From contig JAJYAC010000012.1 in assembly GCA_021779735.1 (NCBI GenBank), positions 1-37,051 on the forward strand: DNA of 37,051 bases, read 5' to 3'. Every line of letters begins with the position of its first letter. Positions within the stretch are counted from its first letter, which is position 1. Position numbers and translations under genes: made by a program. Below, piece after piece: positions 1 to 7,934 of the stretch. Origin of the DNA: Actinomycetes bacterium. Lineage in GTDB: Bacteria; Actinomycetota; Acidimicrobiia; Acidimicrobiales; RAAP-2. The notes beneath the pieces were generated by a model, which was not told where the DNA came from, made no database searches, and saw only the letters and a list, made by a program, of their open reading frames with translations.

Positions 1-1
1 G

Positions 2-664
2 GCGCTGCGCCGGGCGTGCAACTCGCGCTTCCTCGAGGCCGCGGTCGCGGCGCCCTTCGTGCTGCTGGCCCTACAGAACTACGGCGGAGAGGGACTCTTG
101 CGGGTCACGCTCTTCGGGCTGCCCTTCGTGTCTCTCCTCGCCGCGTCGGCGTTGGCTCCGCGGACTGCGGGCAGCGTGGCGCCCTGGTGGCCGGCGAGAC
201 CCGCGCGCCGCGCCTCGCTCGTCCAGGTCGTGTCGATGATCGTGGTCGTCATGGGCTTCGCGGTGGCGACGACGGTCGTTCGCGGCGGCAACGACGCCTA
301 CTCGGCCTTTAGTCTCGATGACGTAAAGGCGGTCAACCTCGCGTACTCGCTCGTCAAGCCGGGCCAAGCGATCGGGATGGTGGCGCCGTACCTGCCGGTG
401 GGCCAACGCAACCTCGGCTCGACGCCGCTGTTCTTCGCGGCGAACTTCACGACGCCGAGCGTCGCGACCGACGAAACGGCGATGCTCAAGAAGCGCCCCG
501 CCGTCGTCGTGCTCAGCGCGACCCAGGCAGCGTGGGGTGAGATTGTCGCGGGATACGCACCGGGTTGGATGAGTCGCTTCTCGGCCGACCTGGTCTCTCA
601 CGGGTATCGCGTCGACGCGTCCTGGCCCACGGCCAGCGTTCTCGTGGCGGGGCCGAGCACGTGA
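2..664 (+). CDS. C-terminal part of an integral membrane protein, possibly a cell-surface glycan glycosyltransferase or polymerase (partial)
   Basis: The frame is open from the left edge, so the N-terminus lies outside the window. About 220 residues are visible. They hold two or three hydrophobic segments (around the first 25 residues, then one rich in Leu/Phe/Val, then one near residue 80 rich in Val/Met) followed by a soluble tail of about 110 residues with no motif I recognise. Several transmembrane helices plus a C-terminal extracytoplasmic domain is a common layout in membrane glycosyltransferases and polysaccharide polymerases. The role is inferred mainly from the neighbours: the stop overlaps the start of an acetyltransferase by 4 nt, and a flippase follows. 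The family could not be confirmed without the missing part. Confidence 0.6.
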   Translation, partial: ALRRACNSRFLEAAVAAPFVLLALQNYGGEGLLRVTLFGLPFVSLLAASALAPRTAGSVAPWWPARPARRASLVQVVSMIVVVMGFAVATTVVRGGNDAYSAFSLDDVKAVNLAYSLVKPGQAIGMVAPYLPVGQRNLGSTPLFFAANFTTPSVATDETAMLKKRPAVVVLSATQAAWGEIVAGYAPGWMSRFSADLVSHGYRVDASWPTASVLVAGPST

Positions 665-1194
665 CGCCGGCTCCGCGTCGCGGCCTTCGAGGACTTCTCG
701 CGCTCGCCCGACGCGGACCGCGCGAGGTCGCCCGCGTCGCGCTCTGTGAGTACGTGTTGAGCTGGGACGTCTTTCCCGAGTCGCTGATCTTTGCGAGCCT
801 GCGCTTAGTCGGGGTCGACGTGGCGACGCCCTGTGGCCTGAAGGCGGCGCGCGTCCAGACGAGGAACTTCTCCGTCGGCGCCCGCTCGTGGATCAATCGG
901 GGTCTCTTCGTTGAGGGCGCCGGCGCGGTGTGCGTGGGCGAGGAAACGCTGGTGGGGCCCGAGGTCATGATTCTCACCTCGACGCACGCGCGCGACGGCG
1001 ACGGGCGCATCGACCCGCAGGCAACCTACGAGGACGTGCGACTCGGCAGTCGCTGCTGGATCGGCGCGAGGGTGACCATCGTGCCCGGCGTGACCATCGG
1101 CGACGACGTCACGGTGGCCGCGGGGGCGGTGGTGGCGAACGACCTCGGACCCGGGGGCCTCTACGGTGGGGTGCCGGCCCGACGACTGCGCTGA
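661..1194 (+). CDS. Hexapeptide-repeat O-acetyltransferase (WbbJ/maltose-acetyltransferase-like)
   Basis: A protein of 177 residues read from GTG 661, which overlaps the upstream stop as GTGA. Longer in-frame starts upstream lie inside the previous gene and are not needed. The second half shows left-handed beta-helix repeats of the type [LIV]-G-x4, for example IGARVTIVPGVTIGDDV, ending in the typical GGVPAR motif near the C-terminus. A Ser-Thr-His stretch around residues 110-113 matches the catalytic His region of this family. Such enzymes transfer acetyl from acetyl-CoA to a sugar hydroxyl. Coupling to membrane and flippase genes suggests it decorates an exported polysaccharide; the acceptor is not known. 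Confidence 0.88.
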   Translation: MTPAPRRGLRGLLALARRGPREVARVALCEYVLSWDVFPESLIFASLRLVGVDVATPCGLKAARVQTRNFSVGARSWINRGLFVEGAGAVCVGEETLVGPEVMILTSTHARDGDGRIDPQATYEDVRLGSRCWIGARVTIVPGVTIGDDVTVAAGAVVANDLGPGGLYGGVPARRLR

Positions 1195-1274
1195 CGCGCT
1201 CGCGGCGAGGGTGAGGGGCGACGCTTCGTAGACTCAGCGCGTACGCGAAGTGTCCGCGGTTCGCGAGGAGAACG

Positions 1275-2576
1275 ATGCACGTTCGAGTGCGACGGTCCAT
1301 GAGACGCCCCCACCTCGGACGCCTCGTGCGCAACGCCGCCGCCCTCATGCTCTCCTCGGGCGGCACCGCCGTGCTCGGCGTGGCCTTCTGGGGTATCGCC
1401 GCCCACTTGGCGGGCCCGACGGTCATCGGCCGCACGTCGGCCGAGATCGCCGCCATGGCTCTGCTCGCGAACTTGGCGCAACTGAGTTTCGGCGCGGTCT
1501 TCGAGCGATTCTTGCCCGTCGCCGGCGCACAGACGCGCGCCTTTGTCCTACGCGCCTACGCGCTGTGCACCTCGATCGCTTTCATCGCGGCAACGATTTA
1601 CGTCTCCGTGGGCTTCACTGATCGCTTCTTGCCCCCCACGCTCGCGTGGCGAACGATCTTCGTCTTTTCGGTCGTGTTGTGGACCATCTTCGTGCTCCAG
1701 GACTCCGCACTCACCGGACTGCGAGCGGCCAAGTGGGTGCCGCTCGAGAACATCTTCTTCGCGCTGGCCAAGATGGCCCTCTTGCCCGCGTTCCTCGCTC
1801 TCAGCGAGAGTCAGGGCATCTTCCTCGCGTGGACGTCGCCGGTGGCGATCACGATCCTCGCGGTGTCGTGGTACCTCTTTGGCCGGCGCATCCCCGATCA
1901 CGAGCGCTACAGCACGCGCGTGGGCGAGCTGCCGCGCACGCGTGAAATCGTGACCCTGGCCCTGGCCCACTACGCCACCTTCCTGCTGAGCATGTTCACG
2001 CCGACCATCGTCACGCTCATCGTCATCCAGCGCCTCGGCGCGGTGATGAGTGCCTACTACTACCTGCCAGCCCTGATCGCCTCGGGCGCGACGTACTTCT
2101 TGTGGAACATTGCGACGTCATTCCTCGTTGAGGCATCCTCGGAACCTCACGCGGTGCGTCGACACGCCACGACGACGATTCTCACCGGGGCCGCCGTGCT
2201 CGGACCGATCGTCGTCTTTGGCGTGGCGTTCGCCCCTACGCTGTTGCAACTCTTCGGCGCGTCCTACGCCACGCACGGCACGACGCTGCTGCGCATGCTC
2301 CTGCTCTCGCTGCCGGGCAACGCCGTGACGATCCTCTTCACCTCCTTCGCGTGGCTGGACCGACGGCTGTGGTGGATGGTCGCCCGATCGCTCGTGAGTG
2401 CCGTCGTGTACTTCTCTCTCGTCCTCGCCCTCATTGGTCGCTACCGACTCGCGGCGATTGGCTGGGCCTCCCTGGGCTCGTCGCTCCTCCAGGGAGTCTT
2501 CTTCCTACCCGTGCTGATTCGCCGCTACCGCGCGACGAGTAACAGCGCACCTCCCGACGTCGCCCGCGTGCCCTAG
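1275..2576 (+). CDS. Polysaccharide/lipid-linked oligosaccharide flippase-like membrane protein (MOP superfamily)
   Basis: 433 residues from ATG 1275, with a good Shine-Dalgarno GAGGAG ending 4 nt upstream. The protein is hydrophobic through most of its length with about 12 predicted membrane segments. It has an Arg-rich cytoplasmic N-terminus and the N-terminal small-residue helix (LMLSSGGTAVLGVAFWGIAA) typical of Wzx/MATE-like exporters. This family flips undecaprenyl-linked sugar units across the membrane. It follows the acetyltransferase by 80 bp and converges with the LicD-GT2 gene; the two stop codons share CTAG at 2573-2576. The transported glycan cannot be read from sequence. Confidence 0.82.
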   Translation: MHVRVRRSMRRPHLGRLVRNAAALMLSSGGTAVLGVAFWGIAAHLAGPTVIGRTSAEIAAMALLANLAQLSFGAVFERFLPVAGAQTRAFVLRAYALCTSIAFIAATIYVSVGFTDRFLPPTLAWRTIFVFSVVLWTIFVLQDSALTGLRAAKWVPLENIFFALAKMALLPAFLALSESQGIFLAWTSPVAITILAVSWYLFGRRIPDHERYSTRVGELPRTREIVTLALAHYATFLLSMFTPTIVTLIVIQRLGAVMSAYYYLPALIASGATYFLWNIATSFLVEASSEPHAVRRHATTTILTGAAVLGPIVVFGVAFAPTLLQLFGASYATHGTTLLRMLLLSLPGNAVTILFTSFAWLDRRLWWMVARSLVSAVVYFSLVLALIGRYRLAAIGWASLGSSLLQGVFFLPVLIRRYRATSNSAPPDVARVP

Positions 2577-4546
2577 CGCGATCGGCGACTCGCGGCGTAG
2601 GCCCGTGGCCCGCGCAGGTATCCGCGCACCTCGCGCCAGAAGAGCTCGGGGGGTGTGTCAGACGAGGTGCCGAGCGCGCGTGAGAGGCCGTGGCGACGGG
2701 CGCGGCGCAGGGTCTGGGCCGTCGCGACGGCGATTTGGGAAGCCAGGCGCGCCAGATGACAGGGATTAGATACCACGAGGGCGCTAAGCATGGCGCTAAA
2801 GCCCACGCCGCTCGCGTCCATCTGGGACGTGAGGTCCTGGTACGCGGTCCGGTGTCGATGACGTACGAAGGCCGCCGGCTCGTAGGCGATCTTCCCTCCC
2901 CGGTCGAGCAGGGTGATGAACGCGTAGAGATCCTCACCGCCGCGCGACGCCGTGCCCGTGCCCAGGACCTCGTTGAAGCCACCGATGCGCGCGAGGGCTT
3001 CTCGGCGAAAGGCCATGTTGGCGCCCGCGACGTAGGCGCCCACGCCGTAGAGGGACGCGCGGCGCACCTCGCGCTCCTCGTCGTTGAGAGCGAGGAAGCG
3101 ACCACCGCGCAGGCATCCCGTGCCGCGGTCGTCGGCGATGAGGTGCAGGGGCTCAAACGTGCGTGGACCGCCGAAGCCCCCGAAGTAGCGCTCGTAATAG
3201 ATCTGCGCGGCGGTCTCGAGTTGGGCGGGTAGGACGAGCCCACTGATCGCATCGGTGTCGCTCTCGAGCGCGAGGCGAGTGCCGATGGCGCGCAACCACT
3301 CACGATCGACGCGCACGTCATCGTCGGTGAAGGCGATCACGTCGCTAGTGGCCGCCTCGATGCCGACGTTGCGCGCCGCGGAGATGCCCGCACGAGTTGC
3401 GCGCACGAGTCGCGCGAGGTGGCGCGCCGCGAGGCCCGCGAGCGGATCGGGCGTTGGCACCTCGCGGCGGTTGTCCACGACGATGATCTCAACCTCGGGG
3501 TAGTCGAGACCTTCGAGCGAGGTCAAACACTCCTCGAGTTCCTCCAGACGCGTGCCGATCGTGGGCACCACCACGGAGATGCGAGGTAGGTCGCGGTCGC
3601 TCACCACGGGCCCTACCCGTCTCGGGGGGAGACGCCGCGCGGAGCGATCCAGGTGGCCGTGCGTCGCGCGCGCGTCGGCGCTGAGTGCGACTTCGACGAG
3701 GGCGCGCGGGACGCCCCCGTCTCTCAGCACGACCCACGCGTCACGGTAGTGCGCGTCGGCCGCCAGGTCGGGCCAGGGTTCAGTCAGCTCGGCATCGACG
3801 AGTCGAATGGGACGAGGCGCGTCTCGCTCGTCGCGCCACGTCGTGTCGGGGTTCGTCCAGGCACGCCGGGCAATCTCGGCGCGCATGTCCTCGAGGTAGT
3901 TCCAGTCGGGTTCGGGACGGCGCCACGTGCCGTAGAGCGCCGTGAGTTCGTCCTCGACGTCGCGCGAGCGCAGCCAGCGTCGGTTAAGAAAGTCAAGGGG
4001 AACTCTCTCCTGGTCGGCCAGTCGGGCTTCGATTTCGAGGAGGTGCCCCGGGGGCCAGCCGTAGAGGTAGAAGGTGAGCCCACCATCGCTCGGCGTGAAG
4101 AGGAAGAACTCGAATCGCGCCGCGTGCCGACGAAAGGTCACTTCGGTAAGTGTGCCCTCGTTGTTTCGAAACTGGCGAAACGGGATGAACCCCGCGGCGC
4201 GAAGTTCCGCGGCGAGATCTACGAGTCGGGCGAAGTCCTCCGGCAGAAGGGCGAAGTCGACGTCGCGGTCGTGGGCGAGCGGTGCGCCCTCACGCGCCCA
4301 GCCCAACAGCACGCCGGCCCAGAGCCAGTAGCGATCCGCGAAGCCGTGCTGGGCCAGCGTGTCATTGAGGAGTTGGAGATCGGCCACGAACCGGCGTCGA
4401 AAGAGTCGGTCACTCATGCCCGCGTACGACGGGCCCACGAGGGGGACACGGCGCAGCCGGTGCGACACGATGGAGCGCAGACTGAAGAGCCGGTCCGCGA
4501 CGTACGCGAGGATCCGTGGATCTCGCGCCGAGTGGCGCGTCACCAT
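2573..4546 (-). CDS. Two-domain protein: LicD-like nucleotidyltransferase-fold domain fused to a family 2 glycosyltransferase
   Basis: 657 residues from ATG 4546, preceded by GAGGTGGG at SD distance. A longer frame begins at 4645 but would run into the upstream gene, so it was not used. Residues about 55-210 resemble LicD/MNT-fold proteins: a W-A-G-V-L-L-G-W element followed by HDRDVDF (Asp93, 95, 97), like the metal-binding Asp pair in phosphocholine/sugar-phosphate transferases. Residues about 321-560 are a GT-A domain: ISVVVPT opening, VVDN, GISAARNVG and the metal-binding TDDD at 407-410, with a later GGEDL. The C-terminal 100 residues are probably membrane-associating. The protein likely adds sugars and possibly a phospho-substituent to a surface glycan; donor and acceptor are unknown. 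Confidence 0.8.
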   Translation of the reverse strand: MVTRHSARDPRILAYVADRLFSLRSIVSHRLRRVPLVGPSYAGMSDRLFRRRFVADLQLLNDTLAQHGFADRYWLWAGVLLGWAREGAPLAHDRDVDFALLPEDFARLVDLAAELRAAGFIPFRQFRNNEGTLTEVTFRRHAARFEFFLFTPSDGGLTFYLYGWPPGHLLEIEARLADQERVPLDFLNRRWLRSRDVEDELTALYGTWRRPEPDWNYLEDMRAEIARRAWTNPDTTWRDERDAPRPIRLVDAELTEPWPDLAADAHYRDAWVVLRDGGVPRALVEVALSADARATHGHLDRSARRLPPRRVGPVVSDRDLPRISVVVPTIGTRLEELEECLTSLEGLDYPEVEIIVVDNRREVPTPDPLAGLAARHLARLVRATRAGISAARNVGIEAATSDVIAFTDDDVRVDREWLRAIGTRLALESDTDAISGLVLPAQLETAAQIYYERYFGGFGGPRTFEPLHLIADDRGTGCLRGGRFLALNDEEREVRRASLYGVGAYVAGANMAFRREALARIGGFNEVLGTGTASRGGEDLYAFITLLDRGGKIAYEPAAFVRHRHRTAYQDLTSQMDASGVGFSAMLSALVVSNPCHLARLASQIAVATAQTLRRARRHGLSRALGTSSDTPPELFWREVRGYLRGPRAYAASRRSR

Positions 4547-4589
4547 CGTTCCCACCTCGCACTCACCTCGCACCCTCGTGGTGAGTGCG

Positions 4590-5510
4590 TCATCGCAGAG
4601 TGCGCTCGGTGGGCGTGAGGGGTGTGTACTCGGCCACCCAGTCAATGAGCATGGACGCGGGAGCGCTCGGACAGTAGCGACCCGACTGACAGAGCGCCAA
4701 CTGCTCGAAGTCGAGGGTCATCGGTACGTTCGCGATGTTCGCCCTCGTCGAGAACTCGCCCCACGCTTTGCCGTCGACGGTGAAGGTGACGGCGCTCGGA
4801 GACCAGATCACGCCCCAAGTGTGCCACTTGGTCATGTCGATGATGATCGAGCGCTGGTCAATCGAGTTCTCGACTCCCCAGTGAATGGTCCAGGACGTGG
4901 ACAAGTGGTGACTGCCGGTTTCGTTGAAGTCGATTTCGGGGGGGGAAATGTTTGACGCGGGCCAGAGAAGTTGGACTTCATTGGGCCCGCTGGCGCTGAT
5001 GCGTGAACGCACGAAGTAGGCGCCGTAGATGCGCGCGAGGCCACACTGGCAGATGCCCCCACCCACCCACTTGTTCGCGTACTGGGGGTCGCGCCAGGTG
5101 TTGAGGCGCAGAAGTCCCCCGCTCTCGAGGACGTGACGAGCGCCGAACTGACCGGTGAGGTCGATGTTGGGCTTGCCGGTGAACTTGAACCACCCCGGAG
5201 GAATCGTCGTGCCGGAAAAGTCACTGACGTAGCTGCGCGAGTAACCCGCGAGAGCGTGTGCGCCGGGCGGGGCCATGCCCGAGGGCTCGGAGGCGTCAAC
5301 GTGTCCCACAGGATACGAGGGAGTGGGTGAGGTGGTGACCACCGGAAAGCTGCCGGTGTTCTCGGGCGTCGACCCCGCGAGGGCGAACCAGATGACCACG
5401 GCGAGGGCGCTCGTCACTGTGACGACGGTGACGAGCGCCACCCGTCGATTTCCGCGGTGGTGGCCGCGTCGCGAGGTGGGCGGGTGGGCGTTGCTCGCAC
5501 TCGCACTCAC
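4590..5510 (-). CDS. Membrane-anchored glycoside hydrolase family 16-like enzyme
   Basis: 306 residues from GTG 5510, with AGGCGG about 7 nt upstream. A His/Arg-rich cytoplasmic head is followed by one membrane helix (about residues 24-46), a Pro/Ser/Thr linker, and a beta-jelly-roll domain. The GH16 catalytic signature ExDxxE is present as EIDFNE at 192-197 (nucleophile Glu192, assisting Asp194, acid/base Glu197). GH16 enzymes cut or transglycosylate beta-1,3/1,4 glucans and galactans. With no cleavage site obvious after the helix, it is probably a type II membrane protein facing outward. It lies 43 bp upstream of the LicD-GT2 gene on the same strand, so it may remodel the glycan made there. 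A TAGAAT hexamer at 5556-5561 is the likely -10. Confidence 0.85.
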   Translation of the reverse strand: MSASASNAHPPTSRRGHHRGNRRVALVTVVTVTSALAVVIWFALAGSTPENTGSFPVVTTSPTPSYPVGHVDASEPSGMAPPGAHALAGYSRSYVSDFSGTTIPPGWFKFTGKPNIDLTGQFGARHVLESGGLLRLNTWRDPQYANKWVGGGICQCGLARIYGAYFVRSRISASGPNEVQLLWPASNISPPEIDFNETGSHHLSTSWTIHWGVENSIDQRSIIIDMTKWHTWGVIWSPSAVTFTVDGKAWGEFSTRANIANVPMTLDFEQLALCQSGRYCPSAPASMLIDWVAEYTPLTPTERTLR

Positions 5511-5555
5511 GCCGTCACCGCCTGGTGAGTGGGTGGAGTCGCCAGGTATCGCCTA

Positions 5556-5561
5556 ATTCTA
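5556..5561 (-). promoter_or_regulatory. -10 hexamer (TAGAAT) for the GH16 gene
   Basis: On the minus strand the string CAGTAGAATT occurs about 46 nt upstream of the GTG at 5510. The hexamer TAGAAT is close to the bacterial -10 consensus. No convincing -35 is seen. The same CAGTAGAATT occurs before the neighbouring CAP-domain gene. Confidence 0.5.
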
Positions 5562-5600
5562 CTGAGGGCCGTGCGCGTTCGCCGTCTCACGAGGCGACGC

Positions 5601-5620
5601 ACGGGCTCGCTCTAGCCCGT
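5601..5620 (-). terminator. Short perfect hairpin spanning the stop codon of the CAP-domain gene
   Basis: Arms ACGGGCT and AGCCCGT (7 bp, 6-nt loop) enclose the TAG stop of the CAP-domain gene. No run of T follows, so this is at best a weak or factor-assisted 3-prime-end structure. Confidence 0.35.
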
Positions 5621-6499
5621 GGTGATCTGCACCGACGTCGTCGACGTCGTGGGCATCACCCCGGTGGTCGATGTCGTGGGTGCGAGGTGCGCGACGACGT
5701 CGCTCCACGAGAAGTACATCGGCGCCGGGCGGCCCTGAGGGCGCACGAAGATCTCGGCGTATGCTCCGGCCCCGGCGCTATTGACGTACGCGGCTCCCAT
5801 CTGGCAGTCATGACAGTACGCGCCGAGGTAGCCGCCGAGAATGTTGGCGCGGTGTCCCCAGCAGCGCGGCGAGTGTGCGCTCGTGCAGTCGATGTTGGAC
5901 GTCGCGGCGACGCTGCCGGCCCAGCCGTCGTCGTACATCCACACGTAGTCAGCCGCCAGCGGCGACGGAGACGCGTCCGCGAGAATGGAGGTGAAGTGAG
6001 CGGCACGCACGCCACTGACGAACCAGGGGTCGACGTTCTTCAGCGCCCCGGCGCGCGCCGAAATCGCGAGGCCCCGGGTGAGGCCGAGGTAGGGCGGCAG
6101 CCCCCGGGACGTGCGCTCGAGGTTGGTCAGCACGAACATCTGCTCGTCCACGGAGAGCGTGTACCAGTTATTGGGCAACACCATCGGCGCCAAGTGCTCG
6201 ACCACGTGGGCCGCGTTGATCGCCGCCAGGACGTACGTCGTGCACGCCGCGGAATTGTCGTAGGGCAGGACGTGGATGGACCCACTCGCGAGACGAAAGC
6301 ACGGGTTCGCGCAGCTGAGCGCGTGCGACCTCGCGTAGCAGGGTCCCGAGCTCTCAAAGTCCGGGTGAGCGGCGATGTTGCTCGCCGGGTGGCGAGACGA
6401 CGGGTCCGTGGACGAGGACGCCGGCACCACCGTGGCGACACTCAGTGTCAGCCCCAGCGCGAGCAACACGCCGTGTCGCCACCGCAGACCAGCTCTCAC
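5612..6499 (-). CDS. Secreted CAP-domain (SCP/PR-1) protein
   Basis: 295 residues from GTG 6499, chosen because GAAGGTGGG lies 5 nt upstream and the protein then starts with a classical signal peptide (Arg-rich n-region, LLALGLTLSVATVV core, small residues at the cut). A longer open frame to 6994 overlaps a real gene on the other strand and is spurious. The CAP domain is recognised by LTNLERTSRGLPPY near residue 130, a His in the following helix region (AAHFTSIL), and HRANILGG with AEIFV near the C-terminus. Six or more Cys suggest extracytoplasmic disulfides. The tail is Thr/Ser-rich (TTSTT repeats). CAP proteins act outside the cell, in lipid binding or wall interaction; the exact role is unknown. 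Confidence 0.8.
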   Translation of the reverse strand: MRAGLRWRHGVLLALGLTLSVATVVPASSSTDPSSRHPASNIAAHPDFESSGPCYARSHALSCANPCFRLASGSIHVLPYDNSAACTTYVLAAINAAHVVEHLAPMVLPNNWYTLSVDEQMFVLTNLERTSRGLPPYLGLTRGLAISARAGALKNVDPWFVSGVRAAHFTSILADASPSPLAADYVWMYDDGWAGSVAATSNIDCTSAHSPRCWGHRANILGGYLGAYCHDCQMGAAYVNSAGAGAYAEIFVRPQGRPAPMYFSWSDVVAHLAPTTSTTGVMPTTSTTSVQITTG

Positions 6500-6552
6500 T
6501 CGAGCCCACCTTCTGATCGTGGTTATCGCCAGCCGCCCCGACGTTCGGGTCA

Positions 6553-6581
6553 ATTCTACTGGGCGTGTCAGCGCGTGTCGG
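6553..6581 (-). promoter_or_regulatory. Promoter of the CAP-domain gene
   Basis: Minus-strand -35-like CCGACA (6581-6576), 17-nt spacer, then -10 TAGAAT (6558-6553). The predicted transcript would begin near 6546, leaving a leader of about 47 nt with the Shine-Dalgarno before GTG 6499. It overlaps no coding sequence and lies back to back with the promoter of the plus-strand gene at 6608. Confidence 0.55.
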
Positions 6582-6595
6582 GCGCGGGCCGTGAG

Positions 6596-6601
6596 TAGCC
6601 T
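6596..6601 (+). promoter_or_regulatory. -10 hexamer TAGCCT of a leaderless transcript
   Basis: TAGCCT ends 6 nt before GTG 6608 and there is no Shine-Dalgarno. This places the predicted transcription start on the start codon itself. The arrangement recurs at several genes in the window. Confidence 0.5.
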
Positions 6602-6607
6602 TCGCAC

Positions 6608-7105
6608 GTGTCCGAAACACCATCGGCCCCTCGCGCGCGCGTGCGCCCGTGGGTGAGAACGTGGCTCAGCGGGGCACTCGTGCTCGCGCTCGTGGTGGGC
6701 GCGGCCCACCGGGCCACGAGCACGAGTGCAGGTGACGCCTCGAGTGCGAGTGCGTTGAGGGCAGTCGCCACGACGTTCAACGACAACTACGGCGCCAATC
6801 GCGTCGGGGCGGTTTACGACCGCTTCGACGCGGCGAGCCGTGCGGTCATCTCGCGTGCCGACTACGTGCGCCGTCACCTCGAGTGCCCCGATCCTCCCGG
6901 AGTCGCGCACGTGACGAGAGTCTCTCGCGCGAGCGCCGGTTACTGGCTCGTGCACTACGAGATCAGCGGGGTGGTGATGACCGACTACTGGCACTTCGTC
7001 GAGGGGCGCTGGCTCTTTAGCCTGCCCAAGTCCAATCCCGCCGCTGTCGCGCTCTACCGACTGCCCTTTCGCGCCTACGCCCGCGCCCTCGGCTGTGGGT
7101 TGTAG
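6608..7105 (+). CDS. Small secreted or membrane-anchored protein of unknown function (NTF2-like candidate)
   Basis: 165 residues from GTG 6608. After a basic Pro/Arg-rich head, residues about 19-34 form a hydrophobic segment (LSGALVLALVVGAA) that is a signal peptide or anchor. The remainder has the size and pattern of an NTF2-like fold: a helical start (ALRAVATTFNDNY), then several beta-like strands with aromatic residues (YWLVHYEI, DYWHFVEGRWLFSL). No catalytic residues are identifiable. The NTF2-like idea is a weak inference from pattern. It is divergent from the CAP gene, and the start fits a leaderless transcript. Confidence 0.65.
   Translation: MSETPSAPRARVRPWVRTWLSGALVLALVVGAAHRATSTSAGDASSASALRAVATTFNDNYGANRVGAVYDRFDAASRAVISRADYVRRHLECPDPPGVAHVTRVSRASAGYWLVHYEISGVVMTDYWHFVEGRWLFSLPKSNPAAVALYRLPFRAYARALGCGL
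6674..6729 (+). repeat. Nested inverted repeat inside the signal-anchor coding region
   Basis: A perfect 12-bp outer arm (GCACTCGTGCTC at 6674-6685 and its complement at 6718-6729) encloses a perfect 7-bp inner hairpin (GGTGGGC/GCCCACC, 6694-6710). It falls within the hydrophobic-segment codons, so part of the symmetry may come from repeated Ala/Leu/Val codons. Confidence 0.5.
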
Positions 7106-7130
7106 CGGGCACGCGCGCGCCGCGCGGACC

Positions 7131-7152
7131 TATCATCGCCACGAGTACTCGT
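7131..7152 (+). promoter_or_regulatory. -10 TATCAT followed by a 12-bp palindrome, upstream of the MBL-fold gene
   Basis: TATCAT at 7131-7136 would start transcription near 7143. The perfect palindrome ACGAGTACTCGT at 7141-7152 covers that start. A strong Shine-Dalgarno AGGAGG (7159-7164) precedes ATG 7169. The palindrome could be an operator; no regulator gene is adjacent. Confidence 0.45.
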
Positions 7153-7168
7153 ACCACCAGGAGGATCC

Positions 7169-7927
7169 ATGACCGCCAACGACCACGCCACGTCCCTCGT
7201 GGGAGCCCCGGGCACCTTGACCTGGCTCGGCCACGCGAGTGTCCTGTTGACGAGCAAGAGCGGGACGCGGGTGATCTTTGACCCGTGGCTGGAGAATCCC
7301 AAGATGCCGGCCGACCTGGGCGACCTGGGCGAGCTTGACCTGATCGCGGTGACGCACGGCCACTTCGACCACATGGCCTCGGTCATTCCCCTGGCCATCG
7401 CGACGGGCGCGACCGTGATCTGCGTGCCCGAAATGGCCGCCTACTTCGCGTCGGCCGGTCTGAGCGACGTGGTCGAGATGAACAAGGGTGGCACCTTTCG
7501 CACGAAGGATCTCGCCTTTACCATGGTGGGGGCCGATCACTCGTGCGGTATCCACGGGGGAGAGAACGCACCGTCGATCTACGGCGGCAACCCGGTGGGC
7601 TACGTCATCACGCTGCCAGCGGGCGAGGGCGGGCCGGTCTACATCTCGGGTGACACGAACGTTTTCTCGGACATGGCTATCGTGCGCGATCTCTACGCGC
7701 CCGAGCTCGGTCTCATGCCCATTGACGGGCACTACAACATGGGCCCTCGCGAGGCGGCCTACGCGATCAACCTGCTGGGACTGACTCGATTCGCGCCCTA
7801 TCACTACGGCACGTTTCCCCAGCTCGCGGGTACGCCCGCGGAACTCGCCACCCACCTCGCGGCGGCGCACTCGTCGACGACGCTCGTTGACTGGCAACCC
7901 GGTCAGTCACTTCCCCTCGTCGGCTAG
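7169..7927 (+). CDS. Metallo-beta-lactamase-fold metal-dependent hydrolase (UPF0173/UlaG-like)
   Basis: 252 residues from ATG 7169 with AGGAGG 4 nt upstream. The MBL metal motif HxHxDH is present as HGHFDH (His63, His65, Asp67, His68). An early WLGHAS motif is typical of the UPF0173/UlaG branch, and later elements include ADHSCG, the Asp of SGDTN and a C-terminal His region (YHYGTFP). No signal peptide is present, so it acts in the cytoplasm. Members of this branch hydrolyse small phosphoesters or lactones, but most have no assigned substrate and I do not assign one here. It converges with the next gene with 7 bp between stops. Confidence 0.9.
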   Translation: MTANDHATSLVGAPGTLTWLGHASVLLTSKSGTRVIFDPWLENPKMPADLGDLGELDLIAVTHGHFDHMASVIPLAIATGATVICVPEMAAYFASAGLSDVVEMNKGGTFRTKDLAFTMVGADHSCGIHGGENAPSIYGGNPVGYVITLPAGEGGPVYISGDTNVFSDMAIVRDLYAPELGLMPIDGHYNMGPREAAYAINLLGLTRFAPYHYGTFPQLAGTPAELATHLAAAHSSTTLVDWQPGQSLPLVG

Positions 7928-7934
7928 TCCCTAG

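Noticed and set aside
6500..6994. N-terminal extension of the CAP-domain gene
   Set aside because: It would run through the opposite-strand gene at 6608 and the promoters between; the Shine-Dalgarno and signal peptide place the start at 6499.
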